Shown here: positions 17,972 through 28,001 of the stretch, piece after piece
How positions within the stretch are numbered: position 1 is the stretch's first letter
Layout: each line of letters opens with the position of its first letter
Assembly: GCA_900314555.1 (NCBI GenBank)
Contig: OMVQ01000051.1
Coordinates: forward strand, 1-43,381
From: an uncultured Eubacteriales bacterium
GTDB lineage: Bacteria > Bacillota > Clostridia > Lachnospirales > Lachnospiraceae
DNA: 43,381 nucleotides
Direction of reading: 5' to 3'
Program-made: the position numbers and the translations under genes
The notes under the pieces: generated by a model
Databases searched by the model: none
The model's input: only the letters and a program-made list of their open reading frames with translations
What the model was told of the DNA's origin: nothing

Positions 17972-20900
17972 ATGCCTGAAACAAATAAAGATACGTATCA
18001 GCAAATGACATTTGACAAAATCAGAATTGGTCTTGCATCTCCTGAGAAAATCAGAGAATGGTCTAGAGGAGAAGTTAAGAAACCTGAGACAATTAACTAC
18101 AGAACATTAAAGCCTGAAAGAGATGGTTTGTTCTGCGAGAAAATATTCGGACCAAGCAAAGACTGGGAATGTCATTGTGGTAAATATAAGAAAATCAGAT
18201 ATAAAGGTGTTATTTGTGACAGATGTGGTGTCGAGGTAACAAAGGCAAGTGTTCGTAGAGAACGTATGGGTTCTATCGAATTAGCCGCACCTGTATCACA
18301 TATATGGTATTTTAAAGGTATTCCTAGCAGAATGGGACTTATCCTTGATTTATCTCCAAGAGTACTTGAGAAAGTTTTATATTTTGCATCATATATCGTA
18401 CTTGATGCAGGCGAAACTGAATTAATGTACAAACAGGTTCTCTCAGAGAAAGAATATAGAGAAGCATATGATAAATATGGTGACACATTCAGAGTAGGTA
18501 TGGGAGCTGAAGCAATTGATGAATTGCTTTCAGCAATCGACCTTGAGAAAGAGTCAGAAGAGCTTAAGGCAGCTTTAAATGAATCTTCAGGACAGAAGAG
18601 AGCCAAGATTATTAAGAGACTTGAAGTAGTTGAAGCATTCAGAGCATCAGGTAACAAACCTGAATGGATGATTTTAAAAGTTATTCCTGTAATTCCACCG
18701 GATTTACGTCCTATGGTACAGCTTGATGGTGGTCGTTTCGCTACATCAGACTTAAATGATTTATACAGAAGAATTATTAATAGAAATAACCGTCTTGAGA
18801 GACTTCTTGAATTAGGAGCTCCAGAGATTATCGTTAGAAATGAAAAGAGAATGTTACAGGAAGCTGTAGATGCATTAATCGATAATGGTCGTCGTGGTCG
18901 TCCTGTTACAGGTCCTGGTAACAGAGCATTAAAATCTCTTTCAGATATGTTAAAAGGCAAACAGGGACGTTTCCGTCAGAACCTCCTTGGTAAGCGTGTT
19001 GACTACTCAGGACGTTCAGTTATCGTAGTAGGACCTGAACTTAAGATTTACCAGTGTGGTCTTCCTAAGGAAATGGCAATCGAATTATTCAAACCATTTG
19101 TAATCCGTCAGTTAACAGCTAACGGAACAGCACATAACGTTAAGAGTGCTAAGAAGATGGTTGAGAGACTCCAGACAGAAGTTTGGGACGTATTAGAGGA
19201 TGTTATTAAAGAACATCCTGTAATGCTTAACAGAGCGCCTACACTTCACAGACTTGGTATTCAGGCATTTGAACCAATTCTTGTAGAGGGTAAAGCTATT
19301 AAGCTTCATCCACTTGTTTGTACAGCGTTCAACGCCGATTTCGATGGTGACCAGATGGCTGTGCATCTTCCATTATCAGTAGAGGCACAGGCAGAATGTA
19401 GATTCTTACTTTTATCACCAAATAACCTCTTAAAACCATCTGATGGTGGCCCTGTTGCAGTTCCATCACAGGATATGGTACTTGGTATCTACTATTTAAC
19501 ACAGGAGAGACCTGGTGCAAAAGGTGAAGGTAAGATATTCAAGAGCATTAATGAAGCAATACTTGCATATGAGAATGGTGCAATAACACTTCATGCTAAG
19601 ATATTTATAAGAGTTACAAGAACAACTCCTGATGGAGAAGAGATAACAGGTATTATTAATACTACACTTGGTAGATGTATTTTCAACGAAATACTTCCAC
19701 AGGATTTAGGATTAACAAAGAGAGAGTCTAAAGAAGATTATCTTAAACTTGAAGTTGATTATCTTGTTAAGAAGAAAGAATTAAAAGGTATCCTTGAAAA
19801 AGTTATCAATATTCATGGTGCTACAAAGACAGCAGAGGTACTTGATGACATCAAAGCAATGGGTTATAAGTATTCAACAAGAGCTGCAATGACAGTTTCA
19901 ATTTCAGATATGACTATTCCTAAGGAGAAAGCTCCACTTCTTAAAGAAGCAGAGGAAACAGTTGAGAAAATTACTAAGAACTTCCGTCGTGGTTTCATTA
20001 CAGACGAAGAAAGATATAAAGAAGTAATCAAGACATGGCAGACAGCCGATGATAAGATTCAGAAAGCCCTTATGGCAGGTCTTGATGATTATAATAACAT
20101 TTATATGATGGCTGACTCAGGTGCCCGTGGTTCTGATAAGCAGATTAAACAGTTAGCAGGTATGCGTGGTCTTATGGCTGATACAACAGGTAAGACAATC
20201 GAATTGCCTATCACATCTAACTTCCGTGAAGGTCTTGACGTTTTGGAATACTTCATCTCAGCACATGGTGCCAGAAAAGGTCTTTCAGATACAGCTCTTC
20301 GTACAGCCGATTCAGGATACTTAACAAGACGTCTTGTTGATGTATCACAGGATTTAATTATCAGAGAAGTTGACTGTTGCGAGGGTAAAGACATTCCTTA
20401 TATGGAAATCACAGGTTTCCAGGAGGGAGCAGAAGTCACAGAGAGTCTTGAAGAAAGAATTACAGGACGTTATGCAGCAGAGACAATTACAGATGCAGAA
20501 GGCAATGTAATCGTTAAAGCTAATCATATGATTACACCTAAGCGTGCAGCTAAGGTTGTAGCAACAGGCAGAGAATCAGTTAAGATTCGTACAATTTTAA
20601 CATGTAAATGCCACATCGGTGTATGTGCTAAATGTTATGGTGCAAATATGGCTACAGGTCAGGCAGTACAGGTTGGTGAAGCTGTTGGTATTATCGCAGC
20701 ACAGTCAATCGGTGAACCTGGTACACAGCTTACAATGCGTACTTTCCATACAGGTGGTGTTGCCGGTGGAGATATTACACAGGGTCTTCCTCGTGTCGAG
20801 GAATTATTTGAAGCCAGAAAACCAAAGGGGCTTGCAATTATCGCAGAATTTGGTGGTAAGGTTGAAGTTAAAGACACTAAGAAGAAACGTGAAATCATCA

Positions 20901-21670
20901 TTACAAATGAAGAAACAGGCGAACAGAAAGCATATCTTATACCTTATGGTTCAAGAATTAAAGCACGTATCCAGGACGGCGTAGTTCTTGAAGCAGGTGA
21001 TGAACTTACAGAAGGTAGTGTAAACCCACACGATATCTTAAGAATTAAAGGTGTTCGTGCCGTTCAGGATTATATGATTCGTGAAGTTCAGAGAGTTTAC
21101 AGACTTCAGGGTGTTGAGATTAACGATAAACATATTGAAGTTATTGTTAGACAGATGCTTAAGAAGATTAGAGTTGAATCAAATGGAGACAGTGATTTCT
21201 TACCAGGCTCACAGGTTGACGTATTAGACTTCAATGAAGTTAACGAGAAACTTATTGCAGAGGGTAAGACACCGGCAGAGGGTAAACAGGTAATGCTTGG
21301 TATTACTAAAGCTTCTCTTGCTACGAACTCATTCTTATCAGCAGCTTCATTCCAGGAGACAACAAAAGTTCTTACAGAAGCAGCAATTAATGGTAAGGAA
21401 GATCCACTTATCGGTCTTAAGGAAAATGTTATCATTGGTAAACTTATTCCAGCCGGAACAGGTATGAAGAGATACAGAACTGTTAAACTTGATACAGATA
21501 TGAGTGAAATCAATGTGTCAGAAGATGAGGACATAATATTATCAGAAGATGACGATATTGTTATCTCAGAAGACAATGATGAAATCAATGTATCAGAAAC
21601 AGATGAAATAAGTGTTTCAGAAGATGATACAGAAAATGCAGAAGATACAGTAGATGTTACAGAAGAATAG
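17972..21670 (+). CDS. rpoC: DNA-directed RNA polymerase subunit beta-prime
   Basis: This 1232-aa protein shows the N-terminal zinc cluster ([20 protein letters not shown], then CG), the catalytic [16 protein letters not shown] that holds the active-site Mg, the trigger-loop and bridge-helix region ([17 protein letters not shown]) and the second zinc motif ([13 protein letters not shown]). Residues about 1180-1232 are unusual: a Ser/Asp/Glu tail of about five short repeats around (E)I-x-V-S-E-D-x-D, beyond the conserved end ([11 protein letters not shown]). AAGGGAG lies 7-9 bases before the ATG. A GC-rich hairpin follows the stop. Confidence 0.97.
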   Translation: MPETNKDTYQQMTFDKIRIGLASPEKIREWSRGEVKKPETINYRTLKPERDGLFCEKIFGPSKDWECHCGKYKKIRYKGVICDRCGVEVTKASVRRERMGSIELAAPVSHIWYFKGIPSRMGLILDLSPRVLEKVLYFASYIVLDAGETELMYKQVLSEKEYREAYDKYGDTFRVGMGAEAIDELLSAIDLEKESEELKAALNESSGQKRAKIIKRLEVVEAFRASGNKPEWMILKVIPVIPPDLRPMVQLDGGRFATSDLNDLYRRIINRNNRLERLLELGAPEIIVRNEKRMLQEAVDALIDNGRRGRPVTGPGNRALKSLSDMLKGKQGRFRQNLLGKRVDYSGRSVIVVGPELKIYQCGLPKEMAIELFKPFVIRQLTANGTAHNVKSAKKMVERLQTEVWDVLEDVIKEHPVMLNRAPTLHRLGIQAFEPILVEGKAIKLHPLVCTAFNADFDGDQMAVHLPLSVEAQAECRFLLLSPNNLLKPSDGGPVAVPSQDMVLGIYYLTQERPGAKGEGKIFKSINEAILAYENGAITLHAKIFIRVTRTTPDGEEITGIINTTLGRCIFNEILPQDLGLTKRESKEDYLKLEVDYLVKKKELKGILEKVINIHGATKTAEVLDDIKAMGYKYSTRAAMTVSISDMTIPKEKAPLLKEAEETVEKITKNFRRGFITDEERYKEVIKTWQTADDKIQKALMAGLDDYNNIYMMADSGARGSDKQIKQLAGMRGLMADTTGKTIELPITSNFREGLDVLEYFISAHGARKGLSDTALRTADSGYLTRRLVDVSQDLIIREVDCCEGKDIPYMEITGFQEGAEVTESLEERITGRYAAETITDAEGNVIVKANHMITPKRAAKVVATGRESVKIRTILTCKCHIGVCAKCYGANMATGQAVQVGEAVGIIAAQSIGEPGTQLTMRTFHTGGVAGGDITQGLPRVEELFEARKPKGLAIIAEFGGKVEVKDTKKKREIIITNEETGEQKAYLIPYGSRIKARIQDGVVLEAGDELTEGSVNPHDILRIKGVRAVQDYMIREVQRVYRLQGVEINDKHIEVIVRQMLKKIRVESNGDSDFLPGSQVDVLDFNEVNEKLIAEGKTPAEGKQVMLGITKASLATNSFLSAASFQETTKVLTEAAINGKEDPLIGLKENVIIGKLIPAGTGMKRYRTVKLDTDMSEINVSEDEDIILSEDDDIVISEDNDEINVSETDEISVSEDDTENAEDTVDVTEE

Positions 21671-21708
21671 AATACTGTATGTAAAATAAATAAAATATTA
21701 TTTATGAA

Positions 21709-21753
21709 TATAGCCCACAAAAGTCGGAGAATATCAGACATTTGTGGGCTATA
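21709..21753 (+). terminator. probable terminator of rpoBC
   Basis: TATAGCCCACAAA and TTTGTGGGCTATA form a 13-bp stem, extended by GTC/GAC after one extra base. The T-tract after it is short (AGTTTAAA), so termination may be partial or depend on the strong stem. Confidence 0.75.
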
Positions 21754-21856
21754 AGTTTAAATTAAGGGGATAAATAAGAGAAGATTGCAAATTCCTGTGT
21801 AATAAACATGCTCAAACCTAAATTACTATTTATAAATATTTATATAATATAAATGA

Positions 21857-22021
21857 TTATGCCTTGGATTTAGAAAATATTTTTCTGAAATTATCATTAG
21901 GATCTTTAACAAGGATAATGACCAGCCAGATTATAAGTCCAAGAGTAACGACTGATAAACCAAGAAATGTATCATTTAACATTGCTTTTGGTGCAGGCTC
22001 AAAGAAATCATGGTGCACCAA
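21857..22021 (-). pseudogene. C-terminal remnant of a membrane protein gene
   Basis: On the minus strand about 54 codons end in TAA at 21857-21859. They include one clear membrane helix (FLGLSVVTLGLIIWLVIILV) followed by a basic tail (KDPNDNFRKIFSKSKA). No ribosome binding site precedes any start codon, and the frame closes just upstream. It reads as the last piece of a larger membrane protein; a small single-helix protein is a less likely alternative. Family not recognised. Confidence 0.45.
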
Positions 22022-22155
22022 AAGTTATTAAATTTCTAAAGGAGGATACAAAGAAAACTTTACATTCTTCTATGGCTGTAGATGTTAATCCGGTAGCTCT
22101 TGGTGAAAGAATAGTTGCTGACATGAAGAAGAAGAGAAAAACATTAGGAATTTAA
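21994..22155 (+). pseudogene. C-terminal remnant of an unidentified gene
   Basis: On the plus strand 53 codons end in TAA at 22153-22155. The composition looks protein-like (KVIKFLKEDTKKTLHSSMAV, then DVNPVALGERIVADMKKK). No start with a ribosome binding site precedes it; it abuts and slightly overlaps the minus-strand remnant ending near 22021. It therefore looks like the tail of a gene joined to another tail by deletion. An AAAGGAGGAT string at 22037-22046 lies inside the frame. Function unknown. Confidence 0.45.
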
Positions 22156-22189
22156 CCGGAAGATTTATTAATATAAAAAGTGAAATATT

Positions 22190-22254
22190 AAAAGTCCCTA
22201 TACACATTATAAGTTCTGTGGTCAATTCAGTTTATGTGTATAATGGGGCTTTTA
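22190..22254. terminator. long imperfect terminator hairpin
   Basis: AAAAGTCCCTATACACAT pairs with ATGTGTATAATGGGGCTTTT over an interior mismatch, with A- and T-tracts on either side, so it can act on both strands. It separates the remnants from the convergent LytTR regulator gene. Confidence 0.75.
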
Positions 22255-22322
22255 ATAATTTATAATAGGAAATATGGTAACATATCATTTGACTGTGTCT
22301 ATATACAAATATTTATTTATAA

Positions 22323-23021
22323 TTAGCTGAATAAAGATTCAACATTATGTTTGTATTTTCGACCAACTTCAAATGTTCCATATTCTGTATGTAATAAAAG
22401 AGAAGATTTGTCATAGGATTTTACATACTTAATATTCATGATGCGTGTTTTATGTATTCTTATAAAATTTTTATCAAGTTGTTTTAAAATAGAAGTAAGG
22501 CTTTGGTGAACAGTCGTAAGTTCATTATTTGTTGTAAAAATCTGACAAGTATGAGTACAAGATTTGATAAATACTATATCATCAAAGTGAAACATAATAT
22601 TAATGCGGTGTTTATCTTTAATGGGGATAGAATCAATAATAGTTTCTTTGTTATTTATATAATCATTTATTACTTTCCTGATATCGTCAGCTGAATAAGG
22701 TTTAATGATATAGCTAAAACAATGTACATAATTAATGGCATCGTAAACCTCATCCGGAAAAGCGGTGATATAAATAATTGGAGTATTTTTATATCTTAGA
22801 ATTGAACGAATTTCCATTGCGAATGTAATGCCTGTTTTAGATTCAGACTTGCCAAGACCAATATCAAGAAAAAACAATTCAATTGCATATTCATTACTAA
22901 GTTGCAAAGCTTGTTCATAAGTATTTGCAACATATATAATCCAATCTTCCTTACATTTTAAAATGTTAGATTTAAGATAATCAGCTTGTATTTCTTCATC
23001 CTCTAGTATTAATACAATCAT
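22323..23021 (-). CDS. LytTR-family response regulator
   Basis: This 232-aa protein has an N-terminal receiver domain (LILEDEE acidic pair; phospho-acceptor Asp in ELFFLDIGLG near residue 53; IIYITAF; conserved Lys in YIIKPYS). A C-terminal LytTR DNA-binding domain covers residues about 130-230 (DDIVFIKSCTHTCQIFTTNN, NFIRIHKTRIMNIKYVKSY). This is the AgrA/VirR/ComE type, typical of peptide-responsive regulators. The ATG at 23021 has GGAGG 6 bases upstream; a TTG six bases earlier is too close. No histidine kinase gene adjoins it. It is divergent from the secreted-protein gene at 23362, its most obvious target (inference). Confidence 0.88.
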   Translation of the reverse strand: MIVLILEDEEIQADYLKSNILKCKEDWIIYVANTYEQALQLSNEYAIELFFLDIGLGKSESKTGITFAMEIRSILRYKNTPIIYITAFPDEVYDAINYVHCFSYIIKPYSADDIRKVINDYINNKETIIDSIPIKDKHRINIMFHFDDIVFIKSCTHTCQIFTTNNELTTVHQSLTSILKQLDKNFIRIHKTRIMNIKYVKSYDKSSLLLHTEYGTFEVGRKYKHNVESLFS

Positions 23022-23259
23022 ATACAACCTCCTGTAAAAGTCCTTATATTATTACAAAGTATTATAGAAAATAAAATATAAAAAAGCAATAAAATTGTCG
23101 ATTATTGCAGCTAAAATCAAATCGAAATTGTCGTTCGTGTCGTGTTTCGCGTCGTTCATGCACAAAAGCCTAATTTATAATTGACTGTTTTGCACAAAGA
23201 TGGTATCGTTATGATAAATTAATTAAGCAATATTAACAAAATTAGATAATACATTAATG

Positions 23260-23285
23260 TTATAACGGAGACATACCGTTTATAA
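23260..23285 (+). promoter_or_regulatory. inverted repeat upstream of the secreted-protein gene
   Basis: TTATAACGG (23260-23268) and CCGTTTATAA (23276-23285) form a palindrome with one extra base around AGACATA. The segment ACCGTTTAT fits the published LytTR half-site consensus, although the partner half is inverted rather than directly repeated. It lies about 80 bases before the ATG. The rest of the 340-base divergent gap holds a GTCGTTC-rich stretch (23130-23158) and no good -35/-10 pair. Confidence 0.4.
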
Positions 23286-23361
23286 TAAAAATAGAATGAA
23301 GGAGGACAGTAAGCAGTCAGGAGTATGTGCAGATAATATACATAAGAAAGAAGGAATTTAT

Positions 23362-23781
23362 ATGAGAAAGACATTTAGTAAGATAAGCAAAAAAATGGCA
23401 GCAGTGATTTTGACGGGAGTATTAACGATAGCAAGCATGACAAGTGTGTTTGCAACTTATGCCACAAAAGAATTTAAATCAAGCGGTGGAAAGAAACTTG
23501 AAGTAAAAGCATCTACATCGACTATCGGTCAGAACAAATATGCATTTACAGCAATAATGGAAAGTGAGAACAAAGATATATTTGATAGTATGTACATAGA
23601 TGCTGAATTATTCTGTTCGGGAATAGAAAATCCATTTGATGATAAAACCGTTTATAATAAGAATGTTGTTACAGTAACAGTTAATAATGCAGCAGGTGGC
23701 ATAAGTTATGGAAAAGGAGTAACGAATACCAACGTAGGTGATAAAACCTATGGTTATGGAGGAACTACTTTATATAATTAA
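23362..23781 (+). CDS. small secreted protein of unknown function
   Basis: This 139-aa protein has a textbook signal peptide: a basic start (MRKTFSKISKK), a hydrophobic core (MAAVILTGVLTIASMTSV) and a likely cleavage after FA near residue 31. The mature part is about 108 residues with Val/Thr-rich beta-like stretches (VVTVTVNNAAGGISYG) and a Gly/Tyr/Thr-rich end (GDKTYGYGGTTLYN). It has one cysteine, so no disulphide pair. I do not recognise the family. The ATG at 23362 has GAAGGA 6 bases upstream; an in-frame ATG at 23296 has no site. It lies behind a LytTR regulator and ahead of a hairpin, lipoproteins and an ABC system, an architecture seen for secreted bacteriocin-like or signalling proteins. 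That role is inference. Confidence 0.75.
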   Translation: MRKTFSKISKKMAAVILTGVLTIASMTSVFATYATKEFKSSGGKKLEVKASTSTIGQNKYAFTAIMESENKDIFDSMYIDAELFCSGIENPFDDKTVYNKNVVTVTVNNAAGGISYGKGVTNTNVGDKTYGYGGTTLYN

Positions 23782-23804
23782 TTAGAAAAATAAATATGTG
23801 TGTT

Positions 23805-23833
23805 ACTATGTCATAGTCAGTTTATGGCATAGT
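23805..23833 (+). terminator. intercistronic hairpin, probable partial terminator
   Basis: ACTATGTCATA (23805-23815) pairs with TATGGCATAGT (23823-23833) over 11 bp with one G-T pair, and is followed by the T-rich ATTATATTTTAT. Its position after the first gene would give more secreted-protein mRNA than lipoprotein and transporter mRNA. Confidence 0.65.
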
Positions 23834-23863
23834 ATTATATTTTATAAATGGAGGAATATATAA

Positions 23864-24895
23864 ATGAAGAAGAGCAGGATGCTAATAATTTTAATATTAA
23901 ATGTCATGATGGTTTTTATGGTAGGTTGTTCAGATAAAAATAATGGTAATGTTAATCCTTTGGGTGGGAAGGGTCAGCTACATAATGCGAAAGCACGTAT
24001 AAAATATAGCAGATTATATGATGATGAAAATATCTATTTTTATGTATCTTCAAAGTACCAGCTGACAGACTTATGCATAAAATTTACCAAGAATAATAAG
24101 TTAATGATTAATTGCGATAATTCAGCCTGCCTTCATAATGCAATGGAATGTAAAGCAACAGCAGATTATAAGTTTTTTGAATTTAATAATAAGACATATA
24201 AGTATGGAAATTCTAAGATAAAGACAGCCGATGGAAAAGAGGTATTTGAAAATTCTGTTCCAAAAGATTTGGAAGATGAAGATGCAAATAATATAATAAG
24301 CTGGGTGGAAGCAACAGAAGATAATAGATATGCGGTTGTTGTAGGATATGGATTCCAGTATTTAATTAATGATAAATTTGAAATTGTATATACTATAAAA
24401 GATTTGGGAGGTACAACATGGACAAAATTATATAAAGATAAATGTTATTATGTTAATGATACAGACAGTCTGGTAGAAATTGACATATCGAGTGGTACGA
24501 AAAGGAATATAGTATCGGTAGAAAAAGTGTCGACAATAACAGACGATGGAGAATATATTTTTTATTTTGATAATAAAAACAGGTTACATAAGTATTCATT
24601 AGAGACAGATGCAGACAACATAATAAAGGAACACATGCCTTCGCCTTGCTTTATGGCATATGATGGATATATATATTATGAAGATAGTGCATGGCCGGGA
24701 AGTCACAAAGAAATATCGGATTATGATGGCAATATTATAAGAGACTGTACGGATTGTAAAAATATGTCTATGGAAGATGGATTTAAGATAAAGGATAAGA
24801 TATATAACAATTACACTGATGATTCCGGAAAACTTTGGTTAGCAGTAATGAATGAAGATGGAACAGATTATAAAGAGTATAAATTGGAGAATTAA
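23864..24895 (+). CDS. lipoprotein, possible beta-propeller-type repeats
   Basis: This 343-aa protein has a lipoprotein signal peptide: MLIILILNVMMVFMVGC with Cys22 as the lipid-anchored residue. The exported part has repeated aromatic blade-like phrases (ENIYFYVSSKYQL, DGEYIFYFDNKNRLHKYSL, DGYIYYEDSA), resembling DUF5050-like or propeller lipoproteins of Firmicutes. Cys-containing NCDNSACLHNAMEC (residues about 85-100) may be disulphide-linked or metal-binding. GGAGG lies 8-9 bases before the ATG. The next lipoprotein gene starts 1 base after its stop. Function unknown; a sensory or immunity role beside the ABC system is inference. Confidence 0.7.
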   Translation: MKKSRMLIILILNVMMVFMVGCSDKNNGNVNPLGGKGQLHNAKARIKYSRLYDDENIYFYVSSKYQLTDLCIKFTKNNKLMINCDNSACLHNAMECKATADYKFFEFNNKTYKYGNSKIKTADGKEVFENSVPKDLEDEDANNIISWVEATEDNRYAVVVGYGFQYLINDKFEIVYTIKDLGGTTWTKLYKDKCYYVNDTDSLVEIDISSGTKRNIVSVEKVSTITDDGEYIFYFDNKNRLHKYSLETDADNIIKEHMPSPCFMAYDGYIYYEDSAWPGSHKEISDYDGNIIRDCTDCKNMSMEDGFKIKDKIYNNYTDDSGKLWLAVMNEDGTDYKEYKLEN

Positions 24896-24896
24896 T

Positions 24897-25826
24897 ATGA
24901 GAAAGTCTATGAAAAAAATTATAAAAAAGTTGATTTTATTATTTTGTTTGGCTTTATGTATTACAGATAATTTGACAGCATGTAGCAGAAGTGATATCAA
25001 AAAAACAAAGTCCAATACTGAGACGGGATATAAAATTACGTGGTATGCGAATGTTTTACAAAAGAATATATCAAATGAGTATGAAGTTACGGATAAAATA
25101 ATTTGTAATAGTGAATATAATGATGCAGGTGTAAGAATTGTATATGCCAGAGAAGATAAGAAAAGCATAGAAATTCCTGTTATGTGCATGATTTTAATTG
25201 ATGGAAAACCTGTTGAATTTTCAATTGATAACAAAGAGAAAAATGATATCCAATACATAAACATTATAAATGGCGAAGATAAAATATTTCCTGTTAATTT
25301 TAAATCGGTAGGTGATAATATTTCAGAGCATAGTATGGTATTTTTAGCTGTGCCATATTACAACATAAAAACGCAAGAATTATCGGATAATACAATTATG
25401 TATTGCAAAAAAACAATTTCTAATGAGATTGATATATCAGATAAAGATATATTACAAACAGATACAGAATATAAAATGGCAGACAGTACAATGAAAATAT
25501 GTGGTAAAGAATTGTATGAAATATCTGAATATAATGGAAGTGTCAAAGATTATCTGATATATGACAATGATAAAATAAAATATATTGGAGATTATCCAAA
25601 CAAAAATGGAAAAACATATATAGTTGTTGATGGAAAGTTTTATAAAGAAAACGATATATTATATTGTCTTGAATGGCAAAATAATAAAAGATATGTATAT
25701 AAGGAATTTACTATGTGTGATTTATTATCTGAGAAGCATATTATTTTTGCAATAACAATCATGGAAGATGAGATTGTAGTTGCTCATAAGTCATTTAATG
25801 AAGAAATAATAAAACCTGATAAATAA
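24897..25826 (+). CDS. lipoprotein of unknown function
   Basis: This 309-aa protein starts with a basic, hydrophobic leader (MRKSMKKIIKKLILLFCLAL) and a lipobox-like LTAC, giving a lipidated cysteine near residue 30. The mature part is beta-rich and Asp/Lys-rich with no motif I recognise. The ATG at 24897 has GGAGA 6 bases upstream, inside the end of the preceding gene, so translation is coupled. It precedes the first permease of the ABC system by 22 bases. As a pair with the preceding lipoprotein it may act outside the membrane on the same substrate or signal. Confidence 0.65.
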   Translation: MRKSMKKIIKKLILLFCLALCITDNLTACSRSDIKKTKSNTETGYKITWYANVLQKNISNEYEVTDKIICNSEYNDAGVRIVYAREDKKSIEIPVMCMILIDGKPVEFSIDNKEKNDIQYINIINGEDKIFPVNFKSVGDNISEHSMVFLAVPYYNIKTQELSDNTIMYCKKTISNEIDISDKDILQTDTEYKMADSTMKICGKELYEISEYNGSVKDYLIYDNDKIKYIGDYPNKNGKTYIVVDGKFYKENDILYCLEWQNNKRYVYKEFTMCDLLSEKHIIFAITIMEDEIVVAHKSFNEEIIKPDK

Positions 25827-25848
25827 GAAATTAGAAATGAGGTATTGT

Positions 25849-27114
25849 ATGAAATATGAATTTTTAAAGTTAATGAAAAATAAAATAGTTCTGTTATGCA
25901 TTTTGTTTTCATTTGGAATATCGATTTATACAGGATTTAAAACTGCCGGTAATTATGATGAAAACAAAGATATCGATTATAAAACCTATACAGGGGAAGT
26001 AACAAGACAAAGAAGTGACGATATCGAAAATGAATATAAGGTCGTAATGTCGAATTATGCAATAGCAAAAAACAGGGTCAGTGCGTATGAAAAAGATGAA
26101 GTATCAAAATATGCCACGATTACTGAAGAAGATGTTGAGAGCATGAGTAATAACGAAAAACAAAAATATTCAGATGAAATGTATGTATGGTCAATTATTT
26201 ATGGTAATCTTGAAAACAGAATAAAATCAAAAGAATTTCGAGAAAATGTCAAAAAAAATTCCATGTTATTGGCTGAAAGCGGGGATATATATACTAAAAG
26301 TGTAAATGAATTGGCTTATAAGAAGTATTCTAAAAAAGTAAAGTATGAGGTTTTTGGTTCTACATTAGAAACAAATTTGATGAATGGATGGACTTACATA
26401 AATTATTCAGATTATATAAATATTGTATGTGTAATAATTGTGGTATGTCTTATCTTCTTGATGGAACATAGCCGTAATACATATAGTATGATTTTTTCAT
26501 CATATAACGGAAGACTCAAAACATATATAAATAAGAGTATTGTAATAACAATTATTTCCATATTACTTGCTGTTTTAACCACGATTATTGGAATAATTCC
26601 ATATATGGGAAAGAGAGGATTTATGCAGGTAATGAATGCAGATATTCAGAATTTTTCGGAATTCATATATTCTCCATACAGTTTAAAACTATATCAGGTG
26701 ATTTTAATAATGATTGCATTAAGGATAATAGCATATGTTTCGATAGCAGCCGTATTAACATTTATAACGACATTTTTCAAAAAAAGCATTGTACCATTTA
26801 GTGTTGGAACACTTTTGTTTTGCGGTGGTTTCGCGATGTATTCAAAATTTGTAGACAAAATGAACCTTATGGAAGGCTCCGGAAGAGGAATTAGTGATTT
26901 AACAGGTAAATATAAATTATATCGAATGTATACACCATTTGGATTTTTAAGAAATGGAATTAAGTATTTTTCTACATATGAACCCAATAATATTATTAAT
27001 AAACCTGTGATGACTGTTACGATTGCAGTATGTATTCATATTATGTATATAGTAGTATTCTTTGTGGCAGGTTATCTTGTTTATCGTTTCAGGTTTAGAA
27101 AAAAAGGAGTTTAA
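25849..27114 (+). CDS. ABC-2 type permease
   Basis: This 421-aa protein has one N-terminal membrane helix (IVLLCILFSFGISIY), a long hydrophilic extracytoplasmic stretch (residues about 35-175) and at least five C-terminal helices (for example INIVCVIIVVCLIFL, SIVITIISILLAVLTTIIG, VTIAVCIHIMYIVVFFVAGY). This is the layout of ABC-2/DUF-type exporter subunits. The ATG at 25849 has GAGG 6 bases upstream; an ATG 12 bases earlier overlaps that site. It is followed by its ATPase and a second, unequal permease. Substrate unknown; lipid-active peptide efflux or immunity is typical of this arrangement. Confidence 0.75.
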   Translation: MKYEFLKLMKNKIVLLCILFSFGISIYTGFKTAGNYDENKDIDYKTYTGEVTRQRSDDIENEYKVVMSNYAIAKNRVSAYEKDEVSKYATITEEDVESMSNNEKQKYSDEMYVWSIIYGNLENRIKSKEFRENVKKNSMLLAESGDIYTKSVNELAYKKYSKKVKYEVFGSTLETNLMNGWTYINYSDYINIVCVIIVVCLIFLMEHSRNTYSMIFSSYNGRLKTYINKSIVITIISILLAVLTTIIGIIPYMGKRGFMQVMNADIQNFSEFIYSPYSLKLYQVILIMIALRIIAYVSIAAVLTFITTFFKKSIVPFSVGTLLFCGGFAMYSKFVDKMNLMEGSGRGISDLTGKYKLYRMYTPFGFLRNGIKYFSTYEPNNIINKPVMTVTIAVCIHIMYIVVFFVAGYLVYRFRFRKKGV

Positions 27115-27158
27115 ATAAAGACTATGGAGATTTTAAAATTTGAGAATGGAGGATTAAT

Positions 27159-27935
27159 ATGTTAGAACTTAAAGATTTGAGAAAGTGTTATGGTAAAAAT
27201 GAAGCATTAAAAGGTGCGAATATTAAATTTGACAAAGGTATATATGGATTGTTAGGGCCAAATGGTGCCGGTAAGTCAACTATGATGAATATAATAACGG
27301 ATGTGTTAAATGCTACATCGGGCGAAGTAATGTATGATGGTGTTCCGATTAAAAAAATGGGGGCCGAATATAGAAAGAAGATAGCATATCTTCCTCAGAG
27401 GGTGGGATTTTATCCGGATTTTACAGCAAAAAAGACACTTGAATATTTTGCAATGTTGCGAGGTGTTGATAAGAAAGATTTTAAGGATAGGATAGATTAT
27501 TCGCTTTCGGCAGTTAACCTTACAGATTCAATAAATGTAAAAGTAGGTACATTTTCTGGCGGAATGAAGCAAAGACTGGGAATTGCGACAGCATTGGTAT
27601 CTGATCCTGAAATATTAATATTAGATGAACCGACAGTAGGACTTGATCCAAAAGAGCGTATAAAATTCAGAAAAACAATCAGTGAGTTAGCAAAAGAAAA
27701 AACAATTATTTTATCAACACATATTGTGTCAGATGTAGAAAGCATAGCAGATTATATAGTCTTATTGAAAAATGGAGAAGTTATTGGAGATGGAACTAAA
27801 GAGGAAATAATAAAGTTAGTTGAAAAAGATAAATTATCTAAAAATGAAAATATAAAATTGGATGAGAACGAGGATATGAAAATGACGCTTGAGGATGTGT
27901 ATATGTACCTCTATGATGAAAAGTCAGAGGAATAG
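27159..27935 (+). CDS. ABC transporter ATP-binding protein
   Basis: This 258-aa protein has Walker A GPNGAGKS (residues about 33-40), Q-loop LPQRVGFYP, signature FSGGMKQRLG, Walker B ILILDEPTVGLDP and switch His in LSTHIV. All catalytic residues are present. The C-terminal 35 residues form an acidic, Lys/Asn-rich extension. AATGGAGG lies 7-8 bases upstream. It sits between two ABC-2 permeases and energises that exporter. Confidence 0.93.
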   Translation: MLELKDLRKCYGKNEALKGANIKFDKGIYGLLGPNGAGKSTMMNIITDVLNATSGEVMYDGVPIKKMGAEYRKKIAYLPQRVGFYPDFTAKKTLEYFAMLRGVDKKDFKDRIDYSLSAVNLTDSINVKVGTFSGGMKQRLGIATALVSDPEILILDEPTVGLDPKERIKFRKTISELAKEKTIILSTHIVSDVESIADYIVLLKNGEVIGDGTKEEIIKLVEKDKLSKNENIKLDENEDMKMTLEDVYMYLYDEKSEE

Positions 27936-28001
27936 CAGCAGGTTTCTGCTATATTAGTAAATTCCGAGAGAACATTAATTCTGAATTGGAGGTTGAGATA
28001 C

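Noticed and set aside
18172..18960. 262-codon open frame antisense to rpoC
   Set aside because: Codon bias of the real gene creates the open antisense frame; there is no start site and no recognisable domain.
21106..21741. Long open frame antisense to the end of rpoC
   Set aside because: It mirrors the acidic Ser/Asp/Glu repeats of RpoC, giving Ser-rich low complexity. It has no ribosome binding site and no independent support.
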